DNA of 22,295 nucleotides from JAZFYD01 sp036443405 (GTDB taxonomy: Bacteria > Planctomycetota > PLA2), in NCBI GenBank assembly GCA_036443405.1, contig JAZFYD010000094.1, forward strand, positions 1-22,295. The letters are read 5' to 3'. The translations under genes were made by a program, and so were the position numbers. Shown in pieces: positions 13,671 to 21,236 of this stretch. How positions within the stretch are numbered: the first letter of the stretch is position 1; each line of letters opens with the position of its first letter. Below the pieces are notes generated by a model. The model was not told the origin of the DNA. It worked only from the letters and a program-made list of their open reading frames with translations, and did no database searches.

Positions 13671-15091
13671 AACAGGACAAGCACCGTCATCACCTCGAGG
13701 CGGCCGACCCACATGTTGATCAGCAACACGACCTTGGAGAGCGTGCCCAGGTCGCCGAACGTACCCATGGGGCCGATCATGCCGAATCCCGGACCAATGT
13801 TGCCGAGGGTGACGATGGAGCCGGACAGACCTACGAGCATGTCGTTCTCGAAGATGCCGATCGCAACGGCGGAGACCGCGAAGAAGCTGAGGTAGGCCAG
13901 AAGGAATCCGATGATCTGCCCCATCGTGTCGCGTGGGATGGAGCGCCCGCCGAGTTTCACCGTTGAAACGGCGCGCGGATGCACGGCGATCAGCGCCTCC
14001 CGCGCGAGAAAGCGAAACAGCAGAATCACACGGACGACCTTGGGTCCGCCGCCTGCCGAACCCGCGCAACCGCCGATGAACATCAACGCAAACAGGACCA
14101 TCAGCGCGGACTGCGACCAGAGCCCGAAGTCCTCGCTCGCGTATCCGGTCGTGGTCACGATGCTCGACGCCTGGAAAAACCCGTGGCGCAGGGAGCCTTC
14201 AAAGTCGTGTCCGGGCGTGCCCGCGAGCAACAGCGCGAGCAACAGACCGGCGAACACGGTGATCCCGAAGTAGTAGCGGAACTCGGTGTCCCGAAGCAGG
14301 AGCCGCGGCCGCCGAAACGCGCGGTACTGCAGCGAGAACGACGCGCCCGCCAGGAACATGAACGGCAGGATCACCCACTGCGCCGTCGCGCCGTACCCCT
14401 CGATGGAACGAGCGTGCGGGCTGAATCCGCCGGCCGCGAGCGTCGTGAACGAGTTGCAGACCGCATCGAACAGCGGCAGGTCGGCCACCGTCATCAGCAG
14501 CGCGACCTCGAACAGCGTGAGGATCATGTAGACGCGCCAAAGCGCGCCGGCCGTGTGGCGGATCCGCGGCGTGAGCGCCTCCTCCTCCGGGCCGGGCGCC
14601 TCTGCGAAGAACATCTGCCGGCCTGCCACGGCGAGCGCCGGCAGCACCGCGACGAACAGAACGATGATGCCCATGCCGCCGAGCCACTGCGTCATCGAGC
14701 GCCAGAAAATCAGGCCGCGGCTCAGACCATGCCAATGCGATTCCTGAAAGATCGTGGCTCCGGTCGTCGTGAAACCGGACATCGTCTCGAACAACGCGTC
14801 GATCGGCGTCAGCCCCTGGGCGAGATACGGAAACGCTCCCAGGACCGCCGCGGCCAGCCACGCCCCTGCCACTGCCGCCAGCGCGTCGGTCCGGCCGACC
14901 TGTTGTTTCTTGCCGCCCCCCAACCACAAGAGCGCCATGCCGACGCCGAACGCGCCAAGCGCGGTGAGCGCGAACTCGAAGGCATGTCCGGCCTCGCCGT
15001 CCATCAGATCGACGGCCGCCGGCGCCAGGAGCAGCAGGGAAAACGGGCTGAGGATCTGCCCGAGCACGCAGAGGACGACGCGCGGGTTCAT
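13628..15091 (-). CDS. trkH: TrkH/KtrB-type potassium uptake channel subunit
   Basis: 487 residues. It forms the membrane pore of a Trk/Ktr potassium uptake system and needs the TrkA partner encoded just upstream. Four pore-loop motifs are readable: Gly-Phe-Thr-Thr-Thr-Gly-Ala-Thr; Thr-Leu-Ala-Ala-Gly-Gly-Phe-Ser; Thr-Thr-Thr-Gly-Tyr-Ala-Ser; and Gly-Asn-Ile-Gly-Pro-Gly-Phe-Gly. These are the selectivity-filter repeats of the superfamily, each between two helices. Its ATG overlaps the TGA of trkA by 4 bases (ATGA), so translation is coupled. The 3' end overlaps the convergent YwaF-like gene. It could equally be named KtrB; the two differ in partner use. Confidence 0.94.
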   Translation of the reverse strand: MNPRVVLCVLGQILSPFSLLLLAPAAVDLMDGEAGHAFEFALTALGAFGVGMALLWLGGGKKQQVGRTDALAAVAGAWLAAAVLGAFPYLAQGLTPIDALFETMSGFTTTGATIFQESHWHGLSRGLIFWRSMTQWLGGMGIIVLFVAVLPALAVAGRQMFFAEAPGPEEEALTPRIRHTAGALWRVYMILTLFEVALLMTVADLPLFDAVCNSFTTLAAGGFSPHARSIEGYGATAQWVILPFMFLAGASFSLQYRAFRRPRLLLRDTEFRYYFGITVFAGLLLALLLAGTPGHDFEGSLRHGFFQASSIVTTTGYASEDFGLWSQSALMVLFALMFIGGCAGSAGGGPKVVRVILLFRFLAREALIAVHPRAVSTVKLGGRSIPRDTMGQIIGFLLAYLSFFAVSAVAIGIFENDMLVGLSGSIVTLGNIGPGFGMIGPMGTFGDLGTLSKVVLLINMWVGRLEVMTVLVLFHPDVTRGMFRRRR

Positions 15092-16443
15092 AGGCCGAAG
15101 GTGCGGCGCACCTCCTCGACCCGCTCCGCGTTGCAGATCACGAGGCAGTGGTCGCCGGGACCGAGCAGCGTCGCGCCGCCCGGCACCAGCACCTCGCGCT
15201 TGCGAAGCAGCGTGGCGACCAGACTGTCCGGCGGCATCTCGATCTCTTTGAGCGGTTTCGGCTCGAACTCATTGGGCAGCGTGATCTCGAGCATGTCGCC
15301 GCGCCCGCCGCCGAGCGATGCGAGCAGATCCAACTTGCCATGGCGAATCATGTGCAGGACGGCCTCGGTCGCGGCGCCGCGCGCGCTGATCGGCACGTCG
15401 ATGCCCACACGCTCGAACAGCCGCCGGTTCGCGGCCGTGGTCACGCGCGTGATGACCTTGGGCACGCCGAGTTGGCGCGCGAGCAGGGAGCAGAGCAGGT
15501 TTTTCTCGTCGCTGTCGGTGACGGCAACCAGCGCACGCGCTTCGCGGACGCGCTCCGACTCGAGCAGGTCGATGTCGCTGCCGTCGCCGACGAGCACGAG
15601 CGTGCGCTCCAGCGTCTGGGCGATCCGGCGGCAGCGGTGCGAATCGATGTCGATGATCTTCGTTCGTGCCGACGGCGTGTTCTCCAGCTGGCTCGCGAGC
15701 AGGTAACCGACGGTGCCGCCACCGACCACGACGATGTCGCCGTAGCTGTCCTCCTCCAGGTGTTTCGCGAACCACGCCGCGAGTTCCCGCATCGCTGCGG
15801 TGCGGCCGATGAAGAGCACGCGGTCGCCCTCGGCGAGGATGCTGTGGCCGCGCGGTACGAACCATTCGTCGCCGCGGGTGACGGCGGCCAGCAGGACTCC
15901 GGCCGGGAACGACCGAATCTCGGCGAGCGGCCGGTCCACGATCGGCACGCCCGGTCGAAGCTTGTACTCGAGCATCGAGACCTGGCCGTGGGCGAACTGG
16001 CCGACGTCCGTCGCGCCGGGAACCGCGAGGATCTTCTCGATCTTGTCCGCCAACATCTGCGACGGCCACACGAGATGATCGATGCCGAATTCGGGCGCGC
16101 CCTCGCGGCCGTCGCCGCTCTCCGCCGAAAACGTCCGGACGTACTCCTCCTTCGAGACGAAGCAGACGGTGCGCGCCTTTCCGAGCTTGCGCGCGGTCAC
16201 GCACGCCATGATGTTCATTTCGTCGGAGCGGCAGCACGCGATGAGATAGTCGGCTTTCGACGTCTTGGCGCGGGTCAGGACCTCGGGATCGTTGCCCGCG
16301 CCGTCGATCAGGTCGACATCGAGCTTCTCCAGGGTGCTGCGGCCCTCGTCGCCCTCGTGGACGACGGCAACATCGTGCTCGCCGCAGAGCTCGGCCGCGA
16401 ACTGCAGCGCAATCTGGCCGCTGGAAACGATGACAATATGCAT
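15088..16443 (-). CDS. trkA: TrkA, NAD-binding regulatory subunit of potassium uptake
   Basis: 451 residues, full-length for the duplicated TrkA form: two RCK halves, each a Rossmann NAD-binding domain followed by a TrkA-C domain. The second nucleotide site is canonical (Val-Val-Gly-Gly-Gly-Thr-Val-Gly-Tyr, then Asp-Ile-Asp). The first starts Ile-Val-Ile-Val-Ser-Ser-Gly-Gln-Ile-Ala and departs from GxGxxG, so it may bind nucleotide weakly. It gates the TrkH pore from the cytoplasmic face in response to nucleotides. trkH follows with a 4-base overlap. The region upstream is the hexamer-repeat element; a TAGCCT 9 bases before the start could be its -10 box. Confidence 0.95.
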   Translation of the reverse strand: MHIVIVSSGQIALQFAAELCGEHDVAVVHEGDEGRSTLEKLDVDLIDGAGNDPEVLTRAKTSKADYLIACCRSDEMNIMACVTARKLGKARTVCFVSKEEYVRTFSAESGDGREGAPEFGIDHLVWPSQMLADKIEKILAVPGATDVGQFAHGQVSMLEYKLRPGVPIVDRPLAEIRSFPAGVLLAAVTRGDEWFVPRGHSILAEGDRVLFIGRTAAMRELAAWFAKHLEEDSYGDIVVVGGGTVGYLLASQLENTPSARTKIIDIDSHRCRRIAQTLERTLVLVGDGSDIDLLESERVREARALVAVTDSDEKNLLCSLLARQLGVPKVITRVTTAANRRLFERVGIDVPISARGAATEAVLHMIRHGKLDLLASLGGGRGDMLEITLPNEFEPKPLKEIEMPPDSLVATLLRKREVLVPGGATLLGPGDHCLVICNAERVEEVRRTFGL

Positions 16444-16452
16444 CCGCGCCAG

Positions 16453-16458
16453 AGGCTA
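16453..16458 (-). promoter_or_regulatory. Possible -10 box TAGCCT of trkA
   Basis: On the minus strand TAGCCT ends 9 bases before the ATG at 16443. It matches TANNNT only loosely. Confidence 0.3.
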
Positions 16459-16488
16459 TCAGGCCGCCCCCACCCGAACCTCCCCAGA

Positions 16489-16618
16489 CCTTGGCCTCTG
16501 CCTGAGCCTCCGCCTTGGCCTTTCCCTTCTGCCTTCTCCTTGCCTTTCTGGAGACAGAGGCGAAGGAAAGGTGAGGAGGCGGAGTCTTAGGCCGAGTCGC
16601 AGGCCGAGGCCGAGGTGT
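16489..16618. repeat. CCTNNN/AGGNNN hexamer-repeat hairpin, copy 2
   Basis: Ten CCT-led units, mostly hexamers, run from 16489 to 16548. About eleven AGG/AGT-led units follow from 16558 to 16618, several with 1-3 base slips. The arms are roughly complementary (for example CTCCGCCT near 16508 with AGGCGGAG near 16577). The stretch CCTCTGCCT...CGCCT is shared with copy 1. It fills the gap between the end of a secreted-protein gene and the start of trkA. The remaining bases of this gap show nothing else. Confidence 0.75.
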
Positions 16619-16627
16619 TGGCGGACG

Positions 16628-17626
16628 CTACTTCGCCTTCTCCACCAACCGTTCCACCTCCTCCCGGCGGACAGGGTCCGGTGCGCTGTCGAGCGCGATC
16701 GCGAAGGCACCGGCCGCGGCGTTCTTGTCGTCACACAAGAGATGGGTGATCCCGAGTTCGCGCGCGGCATCGCAGCGCAATTCGGGCAACAGCAGCCTCG
16801 TGCCGTCGAGGATCTTCTCGAACCGCCGCAACAGCGAGCGCGGTTTCACGCCCTGCCGTTTCATGTCCGCCCGTTCGAACAGCGCAAAATCGAGTTGCGC
16901 CCACTTGCGGATGGTCACGGAGAACATCGCCCAAGCCACCTTGTTCGCTCGCCCGTCCTTGGGCGCGGCCGTCGCGATCTTCTTCTCCAGCGCACCGGCA
17001 AACGTGTCGTAGCCGCCCGGGTCGGCGGAAATAATGCGGACGCCGAGATCGCGAAACAGCCGTCCGATCTCGATGTAGGAGGCCTTCGCGCGGAGCATCG
17101 CCACATACGCGTCCTCGTAGGGATCCCAGAGGTCGCCGTCTCCGGGATCCGCGAGCCGCGCGCGCGCCCGGAGGATCGGCGCGCGAAAGCGTGACGCCGG
17201 GTAGCGATCCAGAAACGGCTGCAGAGACTTGGGATCGTCTCGGTTGGCCGCGAGCAGGGCGCGGGTCGCGGCGACCGTTTCGCGCATCCAATCGGGCCGG
17301 ATCGGCTGATCGAGGCCCGCCAGCAAAGCATCGGCGCCCTCGGGAACCTCGCCACGCTGCACGCGCACACGGATCTCGAGGAGCCGTTTTTCGTCCGGGT
17401 CGTCCAAGCGCTCGCGCACCAGCGCCACCAACGCGTAGGCCGGGATCGTCCGTTCCTTGTCGCCGCGCAGGCGCACTCGCACGTGATCCGGCGTGTCGGC
17501 GAGCACGGCCTCGATCGGGGCGCGCTGAAACACGCCCGTCTCGTCGATCCAACGGACGTGCGGCTCTCCAGCGGCCGCGGACGCCAAAACGAGAACGCAG
17601 AGCGCGCGGCAAAGACTCTCGATCAT
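16628..17626 (-). CDS. Secreted protein of unknown function
   Basis: 332 residues. Signal peptide at about 1-20 (hydrophobic Leu-Cys-Val-Leu-Val-Leu-Ala-Ser-Ala-Ala-Ala-Gly). Residues about 24-70 look like a small beta barrel (Val-Arg-Trp-Ile-Asp-Glu-Thr-Gly start, then Val-Arg-Val-Arg-Leu-Arg and Thr-Ile-Pro-Ala-Tyr-Ala-Leu). The rest is helical with repeated Ala/Leu/Arg patterns, suggestive of TPR-like hairpins, but I cannot assign a family. The ATG has TATACT 6 bases upstream and no Shine-Dalgarno sequence. It is divergent from queF with only 23 bases between the two start codons, so the two promoters share the same few bases. Confidence 0.8.
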   Translation of the reverse strand: MIESLCRALCVLVLASAAAGEPHVRWIDETGVFQRAPIEAVLADTPDHVRVRLRGDKERTIPAYALVALVRERLDDPDEKRLLEIRVRVQRGEVPEGADALLAGLDQPIRPDWMRETVAATRALLAANRDDPKSLQPFLDRYPASRFRAPILRARARLADPGDGDLWDPYEDAYVAMLRAKASYIEIGRLFRDLGVRIISADPGGYDTFAGALEKKIATAAPKDGRANKVAWAMFSVTIRKWAQLDFALFERADMKRQGVKPRSLLRRFEKILDGTRLLLPELRCDAARELGITHLLCDDKNAAAGAFAIALDSAPDPVRREEVERLVEKAK

Positions 17627-17632
17627 CGCGCT

Positions 17633-17640
17633 AGTATAGT
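17633..17640. promoter_or_regulatory. Shared divergent -10 region (AGTATAGT)
   Basis: Read on the minus strand it gives TATACT ending 6 bases before the ATG at 17626; read on the plus strand it gives TATAGT ending 9 bases before the ATG of queF at 17650. The two -10 boxes overlap, so RNA polymerase can serve only one gene at a time. Confidence 0.5.
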
Positions 17641-17649
17641 CGCCAAACC

Positions 17650-17985
17650 ATGCTGGAAACGTTTGACAACCCGCGGCCCGAACGCGACTACGAAATCGAG
17701 ATCCGCTGCCCCGAGTTTACCTCGGTCTGTCCGAAAACCGGCCAGCCGGACTTCGGCGTCTTGACGATCCGCTACGTGCCGGAAGCGTCGTGCCTCGAAC
17801 TCAAGTCGCTCAAGCTCTACCTGTTCGAGTACAGAAACCGCGGCATCTTCTACGAGGCTGCGGTCAACACGATCCTCGACGATCTGGTCGCAGCCGTCGC
17901 GCCGCGCTCGATGGAGTTGGTCGGTGATTTCACGGCGCGCGGCGGCATCACGACGAAGGTGACGGCTACCCACACTGCGTCCTAG
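17650..17985 (+). CDS. queF: QueF, NADPH-dependent 7-cyano-7-deazaguanine reductase (short form)
   Basis: 111 residues, the compact unimodular QueF in the tunnelling fold. It reduces the nitrile of preQ0 to preQ1, a step in queuosine tRNA modification. Cys-Pro-Glu-Phe-Thr-Ser-Val-Cys-Pro-Lys-Thr-Gly-Gln-Pro-Asp-Phe carries the nucleophile C27 and the acid D34. The NADPH motif reads Glu-Leu-Lys-Ser-Leu-Lys-Leu-Tyr. In the later block Arg-Asn-Arg-Gly-Ile-Phe-Tyr-Glu, Tyr stands where the B. subtilis enzyme has His. No other queuosine genes are in the window. The last 20 bases overlap the end of the PLP enzyme gene on the other strand. Confidence 0.95.
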   Translation: MLETFDNPRPERDYEIEIRCPEFTSVCPKTGQPDFGVLTIRYVPEASCLELKSLKLYLFEYRNRGIFYEAAVNTILDDLVAAVAPRSMELVGDFTARGGITTKVTATHTAS

Positions 17986-18802
17986 CCGGCAGAGGCGCGT
18001 AGGTGTTCAGGAGCATCGCGCCCACGCGCTTTTCGCGTAACAGGCACGAAAGCGCCGGCCCCGTGTAGGTGGCATCGAGCGCAAGCCCAGCGGCGGCGGC
18101 CTCGTCACACAACTCGCGCGTCGCCGCATCCGGCTCCCCGTACGGTGCGCCGTGGACCTCGACACGCAAGCGCACGCGTCCCCGGCGCGGAACGGGCAGG
18201 GAGGAATCGGCGCGGCGCGCGATCCGAGCGGCCGCAAAGGCGCGGCGCCAGAGCAACGACGGCCACGCGGCTACGGCGTCGGCGACGCGAATCGCCACGA
18301 TCTCGACGTCCGCCCCGCGCAGCATGAGCCCGGCGAGCAGCCCGGAAACGGTCGTCCCCGTTCCGACCGCCACATACAGGCACGGCGGTATCGGATCCAA
18401 CTCGAACGCCGCGAACAGATAGCCGAGCGCGCCGCGGGCACTCATGCCGCCCGGCGGAATCACGCGCGTGCCGGGGCGCCAGAGCCGCAGTGCCGCGGCG
18501 ACAACCCCGGGCCGGGTGCGCGCCTCCAGCACACGCGCGGCGCGCTCGTGAACCCGGCGCGCCAACTCGCCGCGTTCGCCGCGCTTCATCAACACGACGT
18601 CGGTCTTCGCGCCGACCGTCTCACCGTGCACGATCGTTGCCCATGCGTGATGCGCCGACAACGTTGAGACCGTCAGCAGGCGTTTGGGACTCCCGGCGAG
18701 CAGAAACTCGAGCGACCGCGCCTTGTTGCCGCCGTATGCCGGGCTCGTCTCGTCGTCGCACTTGACCAACACCTCGGTTCCACGGATGTGAAACGGCCTC
18801 AC
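17966..18802 (-). CDS. PLP-dependent enzyme, ACC deaminase/D-cysteine desulfhydrase-like
   Basis: 278 residues from the GTG at 18802. Fold type II PLP enzyme: Lys-Cys-Asp-Asp-Glu-Thr-Ser and Tyr-Gly-Gly-Asn-Lys-Ala-Arg-Ser-Leu-Glu-Phe, with PLP lysine K27, and the phosphate loop Val-Gly-Thr-Gly-Thr-Thr-Val-Ser-Gly-Leu. The block that normally reads Gln-Ser-Asn-His is here Thr-Leu-Ser-Ala-His-His-Ala, and the late His-Thr-Gly-Gly block is Asn-Thr-Tyr-Ala-Pro, so the substrate is probably not that of the classical enzymes. Family-like sequence (Leu-Gly-Val-Arg-Pro-Thr-Pro-Val) continues upstream of the GTG to about 18838 with no usable start codon, so the start is unclear. It follows the lipoprotein gene closely and is probably in its operon. 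Confidence 0.8.
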   Translation of the reverse strand: MRPFHIRGTEVLVKCDDETSPAYGGNKARSLEFLLAGSPKRLLTVSTLSAHHAWATIVHGETVGAKTDVVLMKRGERGELARRVHERAARVLEARTRPGVVAAALRLWRPGTRVIPPGGMSARGALGYLFAAFELDPIPPCLYVAVGTGTTVSGLLAGLMLRGADVEIVAIRVADAVAAWPSLLWRRAFAAARIARRADSSLPVPRRGRVRLRVEVHGAPYGEPDAATRELCDEAAAAGLALDATYTGPALSCLLREKRVGAMLLNTYAPLPARTQCG

Positions 18803-18846
18803 CGGCGTCGGTCGGACGCCAAGATCGGCCCGCGGCGAAAAAACGG

Positions 18847-20136
18847 CTAGGACCCCTTCTCGATGCGAATGTCGCCGTTTCCCGTTTCCAGGCTCACCGA
18901 GTTTCCGCCGGACCCGATCCGACCCTCGACCTGCCGCGTGTCCCCGCCCGAGTCGAACGGGACTTGAGTTTCGAACGGTACACCCACGCGAATGCGGCCA
19001 TGCTTGGTGGTGGCCTTGAACGCGCACGCGAACGTGCTCGGAATGTGAAGCGCGACGTCACCGTGACCCGACCGGATCGACCACGCGCTGGAGACCTTCG
19101 AGCCGGAGCCCGCGCGAACCTCGACGGTCCCGTTACGGCTCAGCGCGTCGAGACCGGAGAAGTCCCCCGTCAACGTCAGCTTGCCGTAGAACGAATGCGC
19201 CCGCAGGGCGCCGTGGTGCGCATCGACCTGGATGCGCCCGTTGTTGGTCGCGACGTCGAGGTCGCCGGCGGAGCGTCGCACACGGATTTTCCCGTAGCGC
19301 GTCTTGAGCACGCGCACAGCGGAGCCGGGCGCGTCCAGGTCGATGTCGCCGTTGCTCGTGCCCGCGTCGATCGGGCCCGTGACGTTTCCGAACTCGAGGT
19401 CGCCGTAACGGGACCGGACACGGGACGACGTCGTCTCGACATCCACACACCGCACGTCTCCGTTGTTTGTATCGATCTTGACCGTCGTGCACTTCGCGCG
19501 CGACAACGAAATGTCGCCGTACCTCGATTCCAGCTGCACGGCGTCCCCCCCTGCTTCCAGGTTGGACACGGTCACGTCGCCGTTGTTCGTCTTCGCGTTC
19601 GCACCGCCGCGGATCCCCGAAAGCCGGATCGCCCCGTACCTCGTATCGATCACACATCCCGCGAACGCGCCTTCGGCGGAGACGGCGCCGGTCGTCTTGG
19701 CCTCGAACGTGACGCCGGCCGGAACGCGCAGAGTCAACTCGCAACTCGGGCGCGTAGTCATGCTGAGGTGTTTCTCCGCGATCACCAGCGGCTCGCCTGT
19801 GATCGTGACCAGCACGCGCGATCCGTCGCGTTCGACCTTCACCTTGTAGGTGTCGAGCACTCCCTTGGCTTCCTCTTTCGTCCGAGCCTTCATGGAGAAC
19901 ACGGCCTTGAGTGACGGTTCGTCTCCGACCGTGGCCTCGATCGATCCGACCACGGCCTCCACGCGCAACGTGTCGCCGGCGCGGACTTCCAGCGGCACAC
20001 TCTCCACACGTTCCGCCGACTCGGGGAGCTGGAGGATCGTGGACGCGTCCTGAAAGATCACAACGCCCGAATCCGACTGGCCGTTGCAGGATGCGATGGC
20101 GGCGATAATTCCCAAACGACAGAGTGAGGTTCGCAT
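18847..20136 (-). CDS. Lipoprotein with alternating beta-repeats (DUF4097-like)
   Basis: 429 residues. Lipobox Ile-Ala-Ser-Cys with C17 marks a lipid-anchored export signal. From about 60 the protein is nearly all beta. From residue 165 a short motif recurs every 18-21 residues and alternates in type: Arg-Tyr-Gly at 166, 205, 243 and 280, and Asn-Asn-Gly (or Ser-Asn-Gly) at 184, 224, 261 and 298. Looser copies follow at 317, 334, 357, 378 and 419. This is the DUF4097-type solenoid; the function is not established, and surface or envelope binding is likely. TACGAT lies 6 bases before the ATG. It begins 33 bases after the previous gene's stop codon and ends 44 bases before the annotated start of the PLP gene. 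Confidence 0.88.
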   Translation of the reverse strand: MRTSLCRLGIIAAIASCNGQSDSGVVIFQDASTILQLPESAERVESVPLEVRAGDTLRVEAVVGSIEATVGDEPSLKAVFSMKARTKEEAKGVLDTYKVKVERDGSRVLVTITGEPLVIAEKHLSMTTRPSCELTLRVPAGVTFEAKTTGAVSAEGAFAGCVIDTRYGAIRLSGIRGGANAKTNNGDVTVSNLEAGGDAVQLESRYGDISLSRAKCTTVKIDTNNGDVRCVDVETTSSRVRSRYGDLEFGNVTGPIDAGTSNGDIDLDAPGSAVRVLKTRYGKIRVRRSAGDLDVATNNGRIQVDAHHGALRAHSFYGKLTLTGDFSGLDALSRNGTVEVRAGSGSKVSSAWSIRSGHGDVALHIPSTFACAFKATTKHGRIRVGVPFETQVPFDSGGDTRQVEGRIGSGGNSVSLETGNGDIRIEKGS

Positions 20137-20142
20137 GCGGCT

Positions 20143-20148
20143 ATCGTA
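20143..20148 (-). promoter_or_regulatory. -10 box TACGAT, leaderless-type promoter of the lipoprotein gene
   Basis: On the minus strand TACGAT ends 6 bases before the ATG at 20136, within the 33-base gap after the upstream gene. The lipoprotein gene may therefore be transcribed independently. Confidence 0.5.
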
Positions 20149-20169
20149 TCCGCGCGCCGCACAGGGCCT

Positions 20170-21135
20170 CTAGTCGGTTTCTGCCGGAGGCACCTGCTCC
20201 TTGGGCAGCGCAAGCACGGATCCGCCGCGGGTGGCCCGCAGGAGTGCAAGCACCACTTGGTCGGAGTCGCCACCCACCGGAATGCCGAGCACGCAGTGCC
20301 CGCCCAGCGGCAAGGTGACACTGTTGCGCAGCGTCGTCTCGGAGCGCTCCGGGATCTGCACGCGCGCTTTCACCTTGCCGATCTGCTTCATGCGAACCTT
20401 CATCGGGCGCACGATGTCCGAATACCGAAGCGTCGCGGAAACCGTCACGTACTTGCCGTCACTGCTCAGCATCGGAAGCAACTCGACCTCTGCTCCGATG
20501 CTGAGCGAGCCGACAACCGGCCCCACCACTCCCGAGTCCCGCGCCCGCACGTCCTTCACATAGGTGATCTTTCGCAGCGCCGCAACCGAGAGCGGGTAAC
20601 GATCGCTTGTCGGAAGACGTCGCGCAAATCGGACCCGCGCGGCCGGGTCCGCGTCGATCCAAGCCAAGCAGCGCTCGAGCCGTTGGTCGTCGGGCCAAAC
20701 CACGACGGGCGTGCGCTCCGACGGTTCGGTCCCGAGCACGCGGCGTGCGAGGTCCTTGGAGACAACGGCGCAACACACATCGATTGCCAAGACGGCATCG
20801 GGCGCGACCTGCAGATGCGCGATCATCTCCGTCACACGTTTCAACTCCGCGCCGTTTGCGCTCCCGCGCCGTTCGATGAGGTCGGCGATCCAACGATCGC
20901 GGTGGCCGCCCCATCGCGCCACGTGAGTCAGAACCTTCCGCAGCGCATCCGCGGACTGCATCGCTTCGACGAGTTCGACGCCCGACTGCCGTATCTCCTC
21001 TCGCGGGGAGATCAGCATCGCCGCCACCTCCTCGGGATCCCGAAACTCGTTCGCGAATGCGGTCGACGCCCACAGCACCAACAACGGGAACATCCAGACG
21101 GGCGCGACGCGTTTTGCCGTGGCCGGATTCCTCAT
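20170..21135 (-). CDS. Secreted protein with a secretin-like C-terminal region
   Basis: 321 residues from the ATG at 21135; a GTG at 21162 is also in frame. Signal peptide Met-Arg-Asn-Pro with a hydrophobic core and Ala-Phe-Ala before Asn. Residues about 30-190 are helical, with no family I recognise. Residues about 200-320 are beta-rich: Gly-Ala-Glu-Val-Glu-Leu-Leu-Pro-Met-Leu-Ser-Ser-Asp-Gly-Lys-Tyr-Val-Thr-Val, then Thr-Leu-Pro-Leu-Gly-Gly-His-Cys-Val-Leu-Gly. This echoes the secretin core pattern (a strand, a Pro, an Asp-Gly turn, later a Gly-Gly turn). It lacks the rest of a secretin, so it may be only a distant domain relative. I see no convincing -10 box upstream; the 100 bases between it and the MITE hold nothing else I can name. 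Confidence 0.78.
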   Translation of the reverse strand: MRNPATAKRVAPVWMFPLLVLWASTAFANEFRDPEEVAAMLISPREEIRQSGVELVEAMQSADALRKVLTHVARWGGHRDRWIADLIERRGSANGAELKRVTEMIAHLQVAPDAVLAIDVCCAVVSKDLARRVLGTEPSERTPVVVWPDDQRLERCLAWIDADPAARVRFARRLPTSDRYPLSVAALRKITYVKDVRARDSGVVGPVVGSLSIGAEVELLPMLSSDGKYVTVSATLRYSDIVRPMKVRMKQIGKVKARVQIPERSETTLRNSVTLPLGGHCVLGIPVGGDSDQVVLALLRATRGGSVLALPKEQVPPAETD

Positions 21136-21236
21136 GCGCCGATGAGAAGCGCGCACGGTCACTCCCGCGTCACGTGATCTCCACGCTCGCGTAACCGCGA
21201 CCGGTATCTGGCCACGGCCCTGAACGATCTGGTCTA

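Noticed and set aside
13979..16590. Long plus-strand frames opposite trkH and trkA
   Set aside because: They are rich in Arg, Glu, His and Gln and antisense to clear trk genes.
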